Positions 1 to 11,510 of a stretch of DNA of 64,000 nt are shown one piece after another. Origin of the DNA: Cristatella mucedo (lineage: Eukaryota; Bryozoa; Phylactolaemata; Cristatellidae); NCBI GenBank assembly GCA_009760855.2, contig WPIO01000136.1, positions 1 through 64,000 on the forward strand. The letters run 5' to 3'. The position numbers and the translations under genes were made by a program. Below the pieces are notes generated by a model. It made no database searches. It was not told the DNA's origin and worked only from the letters and a program-made list of their open reading frames with translations. Numbering within the stretch: the first letter of the stretch is position 1; the number at the start of each line of letters is the position of its first letter.

Positions 1-1989
1 CTTACCGATTTTCATGAATTTGCTCTACGGCAGGTCAAACACATGTAAGGGTAGGATAATCGCAGTATAGCTATTGTAGGGTGGGACCAAGAAAGCAGGC
101 TTAAGATTGCGAATAGTCCCCAGCACATAGAGTGGATATATGAAAAATATTACGGCTCACATAAATGGTGGTGCCATTTTAGCAGGTTACAACATCAACA
201 TCCTTAGAAATGCGTGTCGCAGCGACACTCAGTTCAAATGAAGTTTAATTACCTTTAAATCAACCTGAGCAAAGTTTACATTATGCGCTCGAGCTGGTGT
301 CGCGCAATTTAAAGTCAAGAATCTCAAAGAAAACGGCTCATAAACCGAAAGGACGACTAATACCTATAAGCTCTCAGTGGAGTTGATAGGGGTGTGACTC
401 CACGGTAAGCCATGGCCCGCATTGTTGTCTGCTGCAAGAAAAACAGTGCAAGGTACTCATATTAAGGTCACAAACTGCAACACGTTTGGAAAAGCCAAAA
501 ACCGAATTAGAGGGCAATGCTGCATGCGAATTGGCTCGAGTTTACGGTAAACCAAGGTGAGGGGGCTGAGGGAAAATCCTGGTTGCAACAAAGAGTGCCA
601 GGCAAAAGTATTAATTCTTGGTTGCATGCACTTAAAGGCAGAGTGAAAGCTCCTACTGCTGCCAAGAGTCTTTGGTAGTTTTTCCTGAAATTTATTTTTA
701 CTTTCCTTTGCTACTTATTCAATGGACATATCCCTAAGCATCGAAGGGGCAGCATAGTTCGCTACTGACTTGACATCGGCAGAGGGCAACGGGAGAGAGC
801 AGAAAGCAAAATCGCACAATCTCTACCAAGTAGTATGAGCAAGTAGATATGTCTTCATTTCACTGCCACGGGGGGGGGAATCCTACGATGGCATCTGATA
901 TCAAATAGAATGAGCGGGTTCTTGACGAACTGGGACGACGTACTCATAACCGAATTGGTAATGTAAATGTCATTTGGTTATACTAGGTGATAAAAACGTT
1001 TTTTACTCAATGACACCCTTTTTTCGTATAATATGTAAAATACCAAAGCGTTGTTATCAATTAGTCTTGCCTTCGATGTGGGTTATCAGCAGGTGTGCTT
1101 GCCACACTGGACTTTGCAAAGTTCATGGTTTCATATATCCACATTGTGTGGCTTATTTTTTCCTTGGGTAAGTCTCGGCGTGCGAAATATCACGGCTCCT
1201 TATTTGAGATACTGGGTCATGATCTATGCCACTTCCTGAAAACCGACCCATTCCAAAGATGAGGTAATTGATCTGAATGTTTAGCTAGGGTAAGGCGTGC
1301 TAGTTGCTAGGGGGGCAGGGAAAAAAAAATAAGCAGTAAACAAACATTACAAAACCTTTCTGGTCATCTATCCGGCAACAATCGTTACTTGCCCTGCCAA
1401 ATACCCTCGAGCATTATGCATTTCAAGGTGTTCGTCTCGCTGCTTCAAGTGAAGGCCATCCGGAGGCATGATGCTAGAAATTGCAAGTGCTTAAGTATTT
1501 GAGATGCAGGCAAGCTTCCTGTTGCTAGGTGCTCCACCAAACGGATTTAAGAGTACTTGGGTCTAAGCAAGCACGTAGTTTGCACCCGTGGTAGATGGTT
1601 CGGTAGTCCATAGCACCCTGCAAAGGTTTGGTTATCTGCAGGGTGTTACTCCATTGACTGTGCATCGGAAGGTGGAAGGCAGAGGCTGCTTTCTCCTTCT
1701 ATAGTTGCTTCAGTGTATCAATACCATTGGCCTACAGCCAGAAAAGTGAAGAAGAAACACTAGAATGTTGCACATTTAGCGTACTCACAATGCGAAACGT
1801 TCTCTTCCTCTGTTGCTAAGCACACCTCAAATATCAATATGCATGCACCGCGAAATTATTAAATGAGATACACTCCTTAGCGATTGTAGCCTCGGCTATT
1901 CCAGCGACTGCAATAATGTATAAATTAGTATTATTAGAATTGGAAGATAAGGCACAATTTCCTTAATTAAATAAATTATGTATAAGTGT
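1..1989. other. No gene recognised
   Basis: Moderately AT-rich sequence. I saw no open frame longer than about 65 codons, no paired splice sites with a coherent frame, and no repeat that recurs elsewhere in the window. Confidence 0.5.
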
Positions 1990-2110
1990 CGTCTTTGTAT
2001 AGCACCATAAGAGAACGTAATCTCTATTCAGGCGCTTCACAAATGCCACGGGGCTCAAGCCCACGATGGCCTAGGTCAGACCTTGCTTAGGTCATGCTTG
2101 AGCAATAATT
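1990..2110 (-). mobile_element. Diverged tRNA-derived SINE fragment
   Basis: This matches the SINE found in every unit of the 30-44 kb array: a 'tagcacc...agagaacgtaatc' tail, then 'aggcgcttcaca', then a 'ggggctcaagccc' B-box-like palindrome. The tRNA-related head past the B box is degraded. It shows that the SINE exists outside the array. Confidence 0.6.
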
Positions 2111-2864
2111 AACCACTTGTCCAGTCCCCAATGCCTGCCTTAGATAATTAGCAGAGCTTTAGCAATTAATAATGCTCCCCCACCGCAAAGACACTTCCTA
2201 TTTAATTTCCTTTAAAGGTGAATTCGCCCAAGTTTTGATTTAACCACATATTTCTAATGGAATCCATCAATTCAATAAAATACGGGATCCCCTGCCTATG
2301 AAGGCACGTATATTAATGTACAAGGTTATGCGTCCTGACTCTTTGGCTATTACTCCAGTAGTGCTAATTCCCTCAAAGATCTTTACTACTCATAAGTTAA
2401 TAGATTATTACATAGTTGCATAGCGCTATACAGAGGCCACACTGGTTGACTAAATGTGCTGTGTTCACCGGCTGCTTATAATGATCATACTTGTGGCATT
2501 AAGCTGATAAAATTTAAGAGCTTTTTTCAAAGCCAACTTTTATCTAGGGCAAAAAAACTGGCACAATGAAATAAATGACTCTATATTTAGCTTAGGGTCC
2601 AACATGCTAGCCGTTTACGACTAAGATTGTGGGGTTCGAGTATTGCAGGGCAGGTCGTTCTTCCTTGCCGACGGCTGGCCAGAATTCCTGCTTGCTGCAT
2701 GAGCATCAGCAAGCATTATGCTCTATGAATCATAAGATCAGCTGACCTTAATTTTACCTTCTACACTCTGCAGTAGTTTGGCGAAATAATATATGCATCA
2801 GACAACATCACTTGTCAGAAGTATTCAAAAAATAATACCTTTCGCGTCATCCCATAAAATAGTT
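2111..2864. other. No gene recognised; weak tRNA-like stretch
   Basis: AT-rich intergenic sequence. Around 2,590-2,650 (plus) an A-box-like 'gggtccaacatgctagcc' is followed by 'ggggttcgag', which resembles a SINE head, but the B box is imperfect and no tail was found. Confidence 0.3.
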
Positions 2865-3057
2865 TTATTTTGATCGTCTGGGAAGCTCATGTTTACTGCC
2901 CGTGACGTTTGCTCTGTGGAAAACAGTCTGAAGAATCCAGAGAGCCTCTTCCAAAAGCCTCTCGCTGGCTTTTCTGTTTTCTACAGAATAAAGAAAGCAT
3001 AAGTTACGGGCTGCATCAATGAGCCGCCCACTGGCAACTCCTAGCCTCAAATGTGCA
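2865..3057 (-). CDS. Terminal exon of an unrecognised gene
   Basis: A 64-codon open frame (stop included) follows acceptor 'gtaattcag' at 3,058 and needs one base to complete its first codon. The protein is helix-like (GRLIDAARNL ... ERLLEEALWILQ) with a basic tail. The TAA stop at 2,865-2,867 overlaps an AATAAA poly(A) signal on the minus strand (2,864-2,869), which fits a true 3' end. It is phase-compatible with the exon at 3,379-3,457 (the two join through a TAT codon). No family was recognised. Confidence 0.55.
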
Positions 3058-3378
3058 CTGAATTACACTTGGCTAACGTTAGTGACTATTCTTGGAGGTT
3101 GCACGTGCCAACCAACGATATCAAGCATAAGCTCTAACCTAGTGAACGTGTTGGGCCTGAGTGTTATCATAGCTGGCCTGGACATAAGCTAAAACACGGA
3201 TTGGATTCGGCCACTGTACTTTGTAGTAAAAGGCATTTGCCTAGGCTTAAAGGTTCGGGCTAGCGCACAGTATTACTTTAGGTGTCCTTGTTAGTCTAGC
3301 GCAGACCATGTTGCTATGATAATACTAGTGTCTAGCTTTGATACTCGCCCTTTTTTCGAAAGCAAAATGCCACCTCAC

Positions 3379-3457
3379 TAGTTTTGGTCCTGCTCAACCA
3401 GTCCACATTGAGTTCCAGTGTGCACAGAATGAGCATTAAGGGCAGCGCATGGATTTA
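3379..3457 (-). CDS. Internal exon, unrecognised gene
   Basis: A 79-base exon between acceptor 'gaccactcag' and donor TA|GTGAGG. It enters in phase 1 and leaves in phase 2, exactly what the exon at 2,865-3,057 needs. It encodes 25 full codons, including HTGTQCGLVEQDQN. The upstream partner is not resolved. The 4,080-4,157 exon ends in phase 0 and does not join it directly. Confidence 0.45.
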
Positions 3458-3693
3458 CTGAGTGGTCAACGATTTATGGTTTTTAGGCTTTAAGAATTAA
3501 CGTTTCGATAAGTGAAAATTAGTGCACTGTTGGCAGCCAGTGACTTGTGATTTGACTGCTGCTCTATAAATTGGTACTGCAGGCTTATCTTGACTGAATA
3601 AATGTCACATTCAATAATCCTCAGCAAGGCAAGCGTTGTACACTAGGTCCAGATTGTGATCTGTTTTTCCAGTCTCAATATAGTATTTCCTGA

Positions 3694-3699
3694 TTTATT
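3694..3699 (-). terminator. Poly(A) signal AATAAA
   Basis: On the minus strand AATAAA begins one base past the TGA at 3,700-3,702 (TGA-A-ATAAA context). It marks the 3' end of the transcript containing the exon at 3,700-3,774. Confidence 0.45.
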
Positions 3700-3774
3700 T
3701 CAGTTTGCCTTTGAAAAAAAAGGCTTCTGGGCCTGGATCGAGCGTCCGTTTAGCTCTAGAAACCGTAGAGACGT
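3700..3774 (-). CDS. Terminal exon of a second unrecognised gene
   Basis: The strong acceptor 'ctttcgtcttcag' precedes a 25-codon phase-0 exon (TSLRFLELNGRSIQAQ ...) that ends in TGA with AATAAA immediately after. It joins in frame to the exon at 4,080-4,157. Being short, it is supported mainly by splice-site quality and phase. No family was recognised. Confidence 0.5.
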   Translation of the reverse strand, partial: TSLRFLELNGRSIQAQKPFFSKAN

Positions 3775-4079
3775 CTGAAGACGAAAGCATTGTATCCAAC
3801 TATGGCTCCTCAACCACAAATGTCAACCGTGACGGAGAATAAAAAACGAAAACTACTGGGGATCTCCCTACTTAGCTGCTGGAATGAGTGTTTGCAACAA
3901 CGCCAATCAGTAATAGATTTGAAATAACAGAGCTGAATTGGGCAAGACATTCGGCGAAAACTTAATAGTTTTAGCAAACACAGAAAGGACAGTTTTGCTG
4001 TAAATGCATCTGTTCTTAGCTGGCTACACGCTTGAGGAATGAAGAGCCTGTCATGTGAAGACCTACATCGTTGACTTAC

Positions 4080-4157
4080 CACCCTGACACCTTGAAGATT
4101 AGGAGTGTGGCCCCTGGAAAGATTCACGGTGAAGTGCACCGGCCTCGGATAATGTGA
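4080..4157 (-). CDS. Internal exon, phase 0-0, unrecognised gene
   Basis: A 78-base exon with acceptor 'gtcctgattcag' and a near-consensus donor GTG|GTAAGT. Only one frame is open (HYPRPVHFTVNLSRGH ...). It splices in phase to 3,700-3,774. A further 32-base exon may precede it at 4,215-4,246 (donor A|GTAAGT, ending in phase 0), but that one is T-rich and uncertain. The function is unknown. Confidence 0.5.
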
Positions 4158-4290
4158 CTGAATCAGGACGGTGGTCCTCACGAAGGAATCCGTCTGGGAA
4201 TACCAGCTACTTACTAAAAAAATCCTAGACAAAAAAAGCCAGCAGTCTAAGAAAATGCATCTGTACTTGAACTTAGGGTATGCTGGCATC

Positions 4291-4518
4291 TACTTAGCTC
4301 TTTTGCATGACATAACCTGCTATTTTCAAATTTTTTCATTTATATTGTCGAAATGGTTAGAAGCCAGGCATTAGTACAGCAAAATGGTACGACAGTGAGA
4401 TGGCCCGACATATACTTAGCTCCTTTGCATGACCTAACCTGCTATTTTCATTTTTCTTTCATCGACCTTGGTCGAAATGTTAGAAACCTTGCTCTTAGTA
4501 CAATGAAAATGGTACCAG
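4291..4518. repeat. Two-copy tandem duplication, period 122
   Basis: 'tacttagctc' at 4,291 and 'tacttagctc' at 4,413 begin two diverged copies that share 'ttgcatgac-taacctgctattttca' and a 'gtacagcaaaatggtac'-like end. I saw nothing coding in it. Confidence 0.75.
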
Positions 4519-5206
4519 ATAATAGCCTTGTTAAGGAAATTGAACAGACGAATGCACCGCGTGACCTAACCGTCAAGGCTATGACAACAAACATGTGTTT
4601 TTGAACTTACAACTTGGCTCCTAAGCTGAGAAGGGCCTTCTCTTTTGTATCAAAAGTCTCTGAGTTCTCATCTTGTTCGGCCTGTTCCTAATGACTCGTA
4701 AAAAATATCAAGTTATGAGAAAATGTAATCGAGGAATTTTAAATGGGCAATATAGGCATTGCAGCGATTTTGTCCTGGCATAAGCCAAAAAAACCTATAA
4801 GAACTGCAATGCCCTGGTGAAGTTTGGCACATTAATATTTGCGCTTAAACCTCGAACCACTACACCAAAGTTAAGAAAGGTTGCTAAGAAACTTAAACCG
4901 CCATCTCTACCATCGAAGCTACTGCTGTAGTGACATAAAGTGTTGAAACGGAATGACTAACGTAGTTGTACACCTGATAGAATGTATTACCCGGAGAAGA
5001 GGGTCTCAACGTTTTTCTGACAATCAGCAGGCTATAAACAGTGATTGCATCAAAAGCAAACATTACAGTACTAGAATGCGTGAAAGAAAAAAATGCCATG
5101 CTGTCGCTGCAATAGATCGAGGAGGTCTGGCTCAATTTCTTGTGCAGTAAATTGTGAAGCTGCACTAAAAATTGGGATCGAATGGCAATCGGGTTGAGGC
5201 AGGTCC
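4519..5206. other. No gene recognised
   Basis: No supported feature. ORFs of 60-90 codons occur on both strands without splice or start context. Confidence 0.4.
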
Positions 5207-5470
5207 CCGTGATTCATCCTCTATGTACTCATGCCTGCCAGACACTGTGCATGCTGCCAAGCTGCACCTAACCTTACTTGCATTCTGACCCTGTGCATGT
5301 TACCTCTAATCATGTTATTCTTCTTGTTTATCGACCGTGCAACCGCTAATCATTTGATCGTGCTTTCTTTGCAGCAAACATGAAGGGCCTAGATGGAGAT
5401 TGAGTTGTCTGAGGGGGCTAAATCCAATTTAGTATTATTATTATTATTATCATCATCATTATTATTATTG
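5207..5470 (+). mobile_element. LINE (CR1/L2-like) 3' end, untranslated part only
   Basis: It shares with the copies at 23.6 and 52.4 kb the block 'ccccgtgattcatcc', 'gcatgctgccaagctgcacc', 'ttctttgcagcaaacatg', and the terminal 'gagattgagttgtctgagg' hairpin, followed by a (TTA)n tail. It is 5'-truncated beyond the ORF, as is usual for LINE insertions. Confidence 0.75.
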
Positions 5471-7842
5471 TTCCCTACCCGTTTGTATTTGCATCTGTCT
5501 ATCTTGGCATCGAACTACCAAAATATCTGCTTCAGCCAATAATCCTGTCATTGATCTATATATCTAGAAGCTCCTTCTCATTCAGTAGCAATCCAAAGTG
5601 AAAACGGTTAGCCCCTAACTAAAGATTTTCCGTTGTGTTTCTTGCAAAATAAGAGATTCAAGTGCCCATAAAAGTGCCAACATAGATAGAGAACTGCATC
5701 ATTTCTAAACTCAAATTAAAAATGAGCAATTATGATATATAGATATGGGTTATATTCGAAAATAAAGTGACGCTTGGCAAAGAAAACAATTTTTCAAGAG
5801 ATTTTAAACAGCATCCTAGAGGGAAGTGATCATTAAATTCCGCAAGAGTCACTGTCCTGTGGAACTGGGGAAAATATACTCCTCCTGATGTTTGTATTTT
5901 CGTCGTGATGTGCCACCGACAACCAGTAACACTGGCTTAGTTATATTTATCGGGGTCATCTCCGCGGAACTTGTTTATAGTTTCCAATTGTTGAGACATT
6001 TAAATAACTGCCCACAAATTACTTACCTGTCTGACATTTTCTCTAACAAAGAAATCTTTAAATTAGATAATGTTAACAGTATCTAATTTAAATTAATTTT
6101 TTATTTGTTCTTGCATCCCAGCAAACGCAGTACATTTAGTCTTAACAAACCTTATGTCGTGCAAACAACCAACCATCTTAAGTGAACATTTATGCAAAAT
6201 AAGTCGATTTGACGAATTGATGAGAACACGCTATACATATGAGAAAAGACAATCCCTACAATTGCCTCAGCACTTTGTGAGCTTAATGCAACTTGAAAGA
6301 TGTGAGCTGTTTGATGTTTTGCAAGCAGATATTATACTGTATTTGCTAACCGAATCGCAGCAATTTGAAGGGTTTTTATTTATGCCCTGCAGGAGGTGAA
6401 AGCACGATCAGCATCTAAAGCTTGCTCACCATCAGTAATCACTTTTGTATTATTAAAATAAGTTCGTGGTGTACACTAAAATAAGTAAAAACCACTTATC
6501 TCTTTTTTAATTATCAGTGTCTCTACCAGGAATAGATATACTTTTTTTTTTTTTTTAGTAAAATTAACCTGAGTTTTGACTTAACAGTATTCCGACAATG
6601 TCACAGCAATTAGCATTCTGTCTCTATGAATACGTAAAGCGATAGGTTCATGCCTTCCGTTGCACAATAACAAAAAATTCTCAATTGAAACATTGCTCTG
6701 CACTTTTCATTTTGTTGCATACAAAGGGAATGTATAAACGTGTAAAATGGTCCAAAAAAGAAAACAGCGATGCGTATATGCTACGAGACCATACGAGCAA
6801 AAGCTCAAAGAAAACTGACACTTTACGTTTAAAGAGAGGCTTTGAAGTTAGCTGACCTAGCTACTGAGCCTACACAACCAGCAGGTAACCAATCTGAGTT
6901 TTATGAATTTGTATATTTTTAATTTAATTTATAAATTTGTACCGAAAGAGTAAATTTTGTCAGTAGTATATTACATGGACTGTCTTCTCATTTCTCAGCA
7001 CCGGCTAGCAAGTCAGCAGTGACCTCTATTCGAGCTAAATAGGTGCAAAAATTCTTGCAAGCAAAATTGTAGAGGCTCATACTCACAGAGTATGCACGAG
7101 TGCGTTCTAACACTCTGACTTTTTGAACGCTAGTTTTTTATCTTTCTCTTTCGGTCATGCCAAGTATGGCAAACTAAATGTATTCATTTATGGATACAGT
7201 GTATAGTTGGGTCCTAGGATAAAATTGTTGCTAACTAATAGCACACTGATATTAATAATACGAAATATTTTGGTTGCTGACAATTAGGGTGACATAATTA
7301 GCTATGGAATACTTGGGACGTCCAGCAGACCGACGAATTCGTGCATACCGTTGCCATGGTACCGGAATGGTCATCCCTGACATCGCGAGTTCTGTCGCTG
7401 TTTTCTTCGGGCTCATAAATCTGACTGACTTCTACAACGACGAAAAACCCAGCTGTTAAAAATTGTCAACCTAAATAATTCAGCTAATCAGTCCTGCACA
7501 AGCACGGGTTTGACATACATTAATGTACTGAGCAAATGTCACAAATTCAAGGTCACCCTATGCTTAGCATTATTCACCGAAAACTTAGTGAATTTGATGA
7601 GGCAGTATGCCAAGGAGCTTAATGAGGAGACAATGTTCAAATGTTTCTTGTCATAGCTATTTCTTGTCATATATTCATATATTCTTGTCATAGTCAAATA
7701 TAGTTAAAATGGTCAGCATAGAGTGAATAAGAAGTCACTTGCACACTTTTCTGCATTTGCTGTCCCCATTGCTTTTTTCATACTGCTGAGGGTTTTAAAG
7801 TGTCTTTGCATCCAAGAGCTGCATGAAAATTTCGTGTTCAAG
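5471..7842. other. AT-rich stretch, no confident gene
   Basis: The only notable frame runs on the plus strand from about 6,130 to 6,399 (about 90 codons, containing SEHLCKISRFDELMRTRY). It follows a possible acceptor 'caaacgcag'. I could not link it to other exons or to a family. There is a T-run near 6,541-6,556. Confidence 0.3.
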
Positions 7843-7886
7843 TCATTGTGAGACATACTCTTTCTGAGCACACATATCGGGCTCGG
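7843..7886 (-). CDS. Possible last exon of SEC16
   Basis: A 14-codon tail (stop included) follows acceptor 'gcacacaacag' and is in the right phase (1) for the donor of the 8,103-8,396 exon. The acceptor has a poor pyrimidine tract and no AATAAA follows, so the true 3' end may lie elsewhere. Confidence 0.25.
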
Positions 7887-8102
7887 CTGTTGTGTGCAAC
7901 ACAAATGCCACAAGAGGCACATCTTTCCTACTTGCACCTTCTACCCATTAGCAGCCTATTCTCTCCTAGGTCCAGTCGCAACTCTCAGACGCCTTCCCTT
8001 AAGCTCTGTCTAACCTATCTAAAATATTAAATTCGCAGGCCTCTTTTTGCAGTACGACCTGATTGTTTGACGTGGCAGAGCTTGAGCAATACATAAGCCT
8101 AC

Positions 8103-8396
8103 CAGAATTCACATATGCTCCAGGCTGTTGCCAAGAAGGTATTGCCTGCTGTTGCTGCCACTCTGCAACCGGATCATCATGCATATTTTGCTGCTGGTAA
8201 TGCATCTGTGGCTGGAAGCCGTCTGCTGAAGGGCAGAGCTCAACGGAGCCTGTCGAGTGGGAGACACACGAGCCACTGTCAGCAGAGAGCTGTGGCTCCT
8301 TCTGCAGATTGCCATTGTCTTCCAGGGCAAGGTCAACCGACCAATGACCGGCTGCTGCTCGACCTTGGCTGCCGTTTCCATTGACTGTGCCTGCTT
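8103..8396 (-). CDS. SEC16: SEC16 C-terminal Gln-rich exon
   Basis: A 98-codon-long open exon between acceptor 'ctgtagcag' and donor CTG|GTAGGC. It enters in phase 1, matching the 9,100-9,373 donor, and leaves in phase 1. The protein is Gln/Trp/Tyr-rich and disordered (MHYQQQNMHDD, AEWQQQQAIPSW), as expected for the variable tail of Sec16. The assignment rests on phase continuity with the conserved core, not on direct homology. Confidence 0.65.
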
Positions 8397-9099
8397 CTGC
8401 TACAGATCAGAAACATAAGGATTTCAATCTAATCGAAAAAGATACCGAAAACTAAATGTGCCCATCACTTAAGACTTGCATGCTGACAGGCACCGAGAAA
8501 CTGCAGAGTAACACTGCACAGGATATGGAAATAACTGAATAACGAATGCAGAATAGCACTTTTTGAGGCATTCAAACGGCTATACAGAGCTGTCAGGTTG
8601 ACGGCAAATCAATCGCTAGGAAAGTTTGCATAGGCACGCACCGTGCTGCTCCACGACCATCTGACTCAGCAATGCTTGCCATATTCTCTTTGTTGCTTTA
8701 GACTAAGTTAGTTGGATATCGTAGGAGCAATGAAAGTAGCTTGCTCTCAGTGCAGCAAAGACACTTTTCCAGCATAACGTCGACCTAGTCTTTGTGCTTT
8801 GTCGAGTTTCAGGTAGAGACACATTGCATTTCACGATTCACCTAACCTGAATTACAGAGCTAACATTTTACTAGTGAGTATCTCAGCACTCGAACTTTCG
8901 ATATTGTAATCTTTAGCTATCTCTGGCATGAATTTACTTATCTGTACAAGCCGAAGGGTTTTTTACATCACAGTCCGAATCGAGGATTTGAGTACTGCAG
9001 AGAGAAATAGTCTAGTAAGTGATAGTGCAACTGTATCTCTTGCGTTGAGTGGTTTCTGTTCAACGTATTGCATGACAGCTCGTTATGGCAGTATCTTAC

Positions 9100-9373
9100 C
9101 TTGCAGGCCCAGCAACTGGGAATGCTGCACAAACTTCCAAGGCTGCTGCACACTGTGGCATTGGGGCGCCTGTCGATGACTCAATTCGGCATGGCCGTCG
9201 AGCGGCAGAGGTTGTTGGCACGGATAAGCCGGCGGCAAAATCGATTGATCGTCGACACCGGTGTAATTTTGCATATAATGTCGGAGGCCAGTGCCTTTGT
9301 ACTGATGCTGAGACTTGGACTGAAGCAGTTTTTTCCATATCTTCTCCATGACTGGCCTGCCAAGTCTCAATTC
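9100..9373 (-). CDS. SEC16: SEC16 C-terminal exon
   Basis: Acceptor 'ggttttccag' and donor CAAG|GTAAGA. The frame that reaches the donor (LRLGRPVMEKIWKKLL ... SQLLGLQ) enters in phase 0, while the previous exon, as read, ends in phase 2. A one-base discrepancy therefore lies at this junction (see findings). Gln/Pro-rich. No conserved domain was recognised. Confidence 0.6.
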
Positions 9374-9475
9374 CTGGAAAACCAAAGAAGGATTTTTCGA
9401 TGAGGTATTAAGGTAATGAAGCAAGTAGTGCACACAACACACAGTGCATGGGACTGCTGCAAGCAGCATGCTCAC

Positions 9476-9873
9476 CCGGTGGTGCTGCTGTTACTGCTGC
9501 TACTACAAACTACTGGCTGAGCTATTGACAGCTCTGGAATTGCTAGTTCAGGAGCAGATCGTAGGACAGTTACAACTGGTGTAACTGTATTAGGTGCTTG
9601 GAGCAATGCTGGTGCGGGCATTGGTGTAGAAGCTGGCATCGATGCAGATCCCATGTCAAATGTTGGTGCTGGCACAGACGCAGACACTGATGTAGGTACA
9701 CAACCTGAAACTTGAGTGTTCAAACTGTGAGGGACTTCCATCCTGCGTTGATGTTCTGCAGCTAATAGGTCAAACCAGGGCACCAGATTGTTGCTAGGAT
9801 GCAGACGGTCAAGGCATCCCGTGTGTAGTTGGATTGTCTCAGCTACCGGCTGGCTCTTAAGTAGTATAGACAA
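9476..9873 (-). CDS. SEC16: SEC16 exon after the central domain
   Basis: A 132-codon exon with acceptor 'gtgtttttag' and donor CGG|GTGAGC. The first third carries NLVPWFDLLAAEHQRRM, which aligns by eye with the PxWLxxLxxxERQ segment that follows the ACE1 domain in animal Sec16. The remainder is low-complexity Ala/Pro/Ser/Val. The frame required by that motif starts in phase 0, but the upstream exon ends in phase 2: a one-base break. Confidence 0.75.
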
Positions 9874-10203
9874 CTAAAAACACACTGTTAAAATGACTTC
9901 CTAAATATTAAAAGCATTTAACTCTAGAAATAAAACCACAGGAAAGGTTTACAACAATATAATAGAGCTGGAAACAGTTTGCCAATTTGTTATGCAAATG
10001 TAATGCATACACTCATTTTGCTCTTTCCTTGCGCTAATCTAGCACAGCACACCGTCTTCTCTTTCTCATACTCTTCCTCCTACCCATCCGACGGTGTCTA
10101 AGTATCTCAAGTCTAATTGCATTGTTAGCTCTAGCGGGTTAGATGACAACCCAGTTAGTATTCTATTTGAAGAAATCCTCTCGAATGTACACATATGGTT
10201 TAC

Positions 10204-10415
10204 CTTGCCAACAAAGTATTTTTAAAGTCCAACTTTTCAGCAGTCGTGAACAGCAGAGCGAGCAGATCGCCTACCTCTAACAGGCTGTGGAGCATGTCGG
10301 TAGAAAAGAGCGACGGCTCGACCAGAACTCTGCCGGCTATGGCCTCGCAGTAGCGCAGCGCTTCCGGCAGCTGCCCGCCCTCCAAATGGATCCAAGCTTT
10401 GGCAAGCTTGTAGCT
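10204..10415 (-). CDS. SEC16: SEC16 central-domain exon (YCEAIA helix pair)
   Basis: A 70-codon exon with acceptor 'cttactattgcag' (phase 0) and donor GCAAG|GTAAAC (phase 2). It encodes ALRYCEAIAGRVLVEP, matching the highly conserved AxxYCEAIAxxxxxxP segment of Sec16. That segment belongs to the alpha-solenoid that binds the Sec13 beta-propeller blade unit and organises ER exit sites. Confidence 0.92.
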
Positions 10416-11063
10416 CTGCAATAGTAAGAAGCATGAAGTGACCTCTAAGTGCCAATCAGTCATGGACATGTGCACTGGGGTGGGTTAGATGCATGATTTT
10501 AGGACATCGTCAGGTATGATCGTTTGCTGTAACCAAAAGCACTACTAGGCATTAACTTTAACGGCACCGCCAGTTTGATTGAAAGAGAACTGAATGCACA
10601 GATCCTGGTGAAACAGCTGGCTAATGCCTAAGCTGAAGCATTAGTTCCTGTAGCTGAAGCATGCTCTGCAGCAGGTAGATAGTGAGTGCAAGGCATCCAT
10701 AGGTACAAGGTGAAGGCTTTGTCAAAGAATGTGTTGCTTCTGTGTTTTCTTATTAGAACCATGTCTGAGAGATAGTTGAGCAGTTGCTCTGAAACATCCA
10801 CAAGCTTTTTAAGGCTGGCAGCCACCAGCCAGTGAATAACGATACCAGAAAGAGAAATGAATGCTTGAGTGTCAGCAGTGTCATTGAGCAGCAACACTTT
10901 GTTAAATGGAACCACAGAAACCCAATTGGATCTGCAGCATCAAAGTAAAACTTATTGAGGAGTCAGAACATCACATTGGACAGAGGGTGCAGTGCCAGGT
11001 GCAAAGGCTCTGAAAAAGCGGCTACGACGGTTAACTTCAGTAGCACATCCTTGCCATTGCAGT

Positions 11064-11065
<2 letters not shown>

Positions 11066-11149
<84 letters not shown>
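11066..11149 (-). repeat. (CTG)28 / sense-strand (CAG)28 microsatellite in a SEC16 intron
   Basis: Twenty-eight uninterrupted triplets. On the SEC16 sense strand they read CAG and begin 18 bases inside the intron that starts at 11,167 (donor CTGCAG|GTATGG). The poly-Gln, poly-Ser, poly-Ala and poly-Leu frames across it are therefore not expected in the spliced protein. Confidence 0.97.
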
Positions 11150-11151
<2 letters not shown>

Positions 11152-11167
11152 TTGGGTGCCACCATAC

Positions 11168-11274
11168 CTGCAGGTGTGGTAGCACGAAGGCCGGTCTTGA
11201 TAGACTCCATGCAAATTCTAAAACCTCCGTGCATTTAATATATTTGTCTGATAAAAAATGTTGTCTCGGGCATT
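11168..11274 (-). CDS. SEC16: SEC16 central-domain exon
   Basis: A 107-base exon (phase 1 in, phase 0 out), acceptor 'aaatgttgtag', donor CAG|GTATGG. It encodes KCTEVLEFAWSL ... VLPHLQ, aligning with the TEAYEYAQSL ... LPxFQ helices of animal Sec16. The CAG repeat tract follows in the next intron. Confidence 0.9.
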
Positions 11275-11510
11275 CTACAACATTTGACAAATCTTAAATG
11301 TTTTGAAATGTTGCTAGTTATCTCAGGTACCAATAATAAGCTGTAAATACTGGCTATGGTTAATTGGTCGTTGGCTGCTGATTGGAGTTGAGACACGATG
11401 CCAGCTCGATGTCATCACATACTAGCTTGAAATGCAACCGACGTTTAACAGAACTGCCGTTCAAGGACAAGGCCATTTCGAAAAGGCACCAGACACGGAA
11501 GCAGGCTCAC

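Noticed and set aside
3810-4289. 159-codon minus-strand ORF as a gene
   Set aside because: Only its 4,080-4,157 part has splice sites and phase support. The rest reads through two strong splice donors and acceptors.
4820-4890. tRNA/SINE head on the minus strand (TGGTGTAGTGGTTCGAG)
   Set aside because: The A-box-like match alone. No B box follows at tRNA spacing.
10952-11297. Poly-Gln, poly-Leu, poly-Ser, poly-Ala and poly-Cys ORFs
   Set aside because: All are readings through the CTG/CAG tract, which lies in an intron of SEC16.
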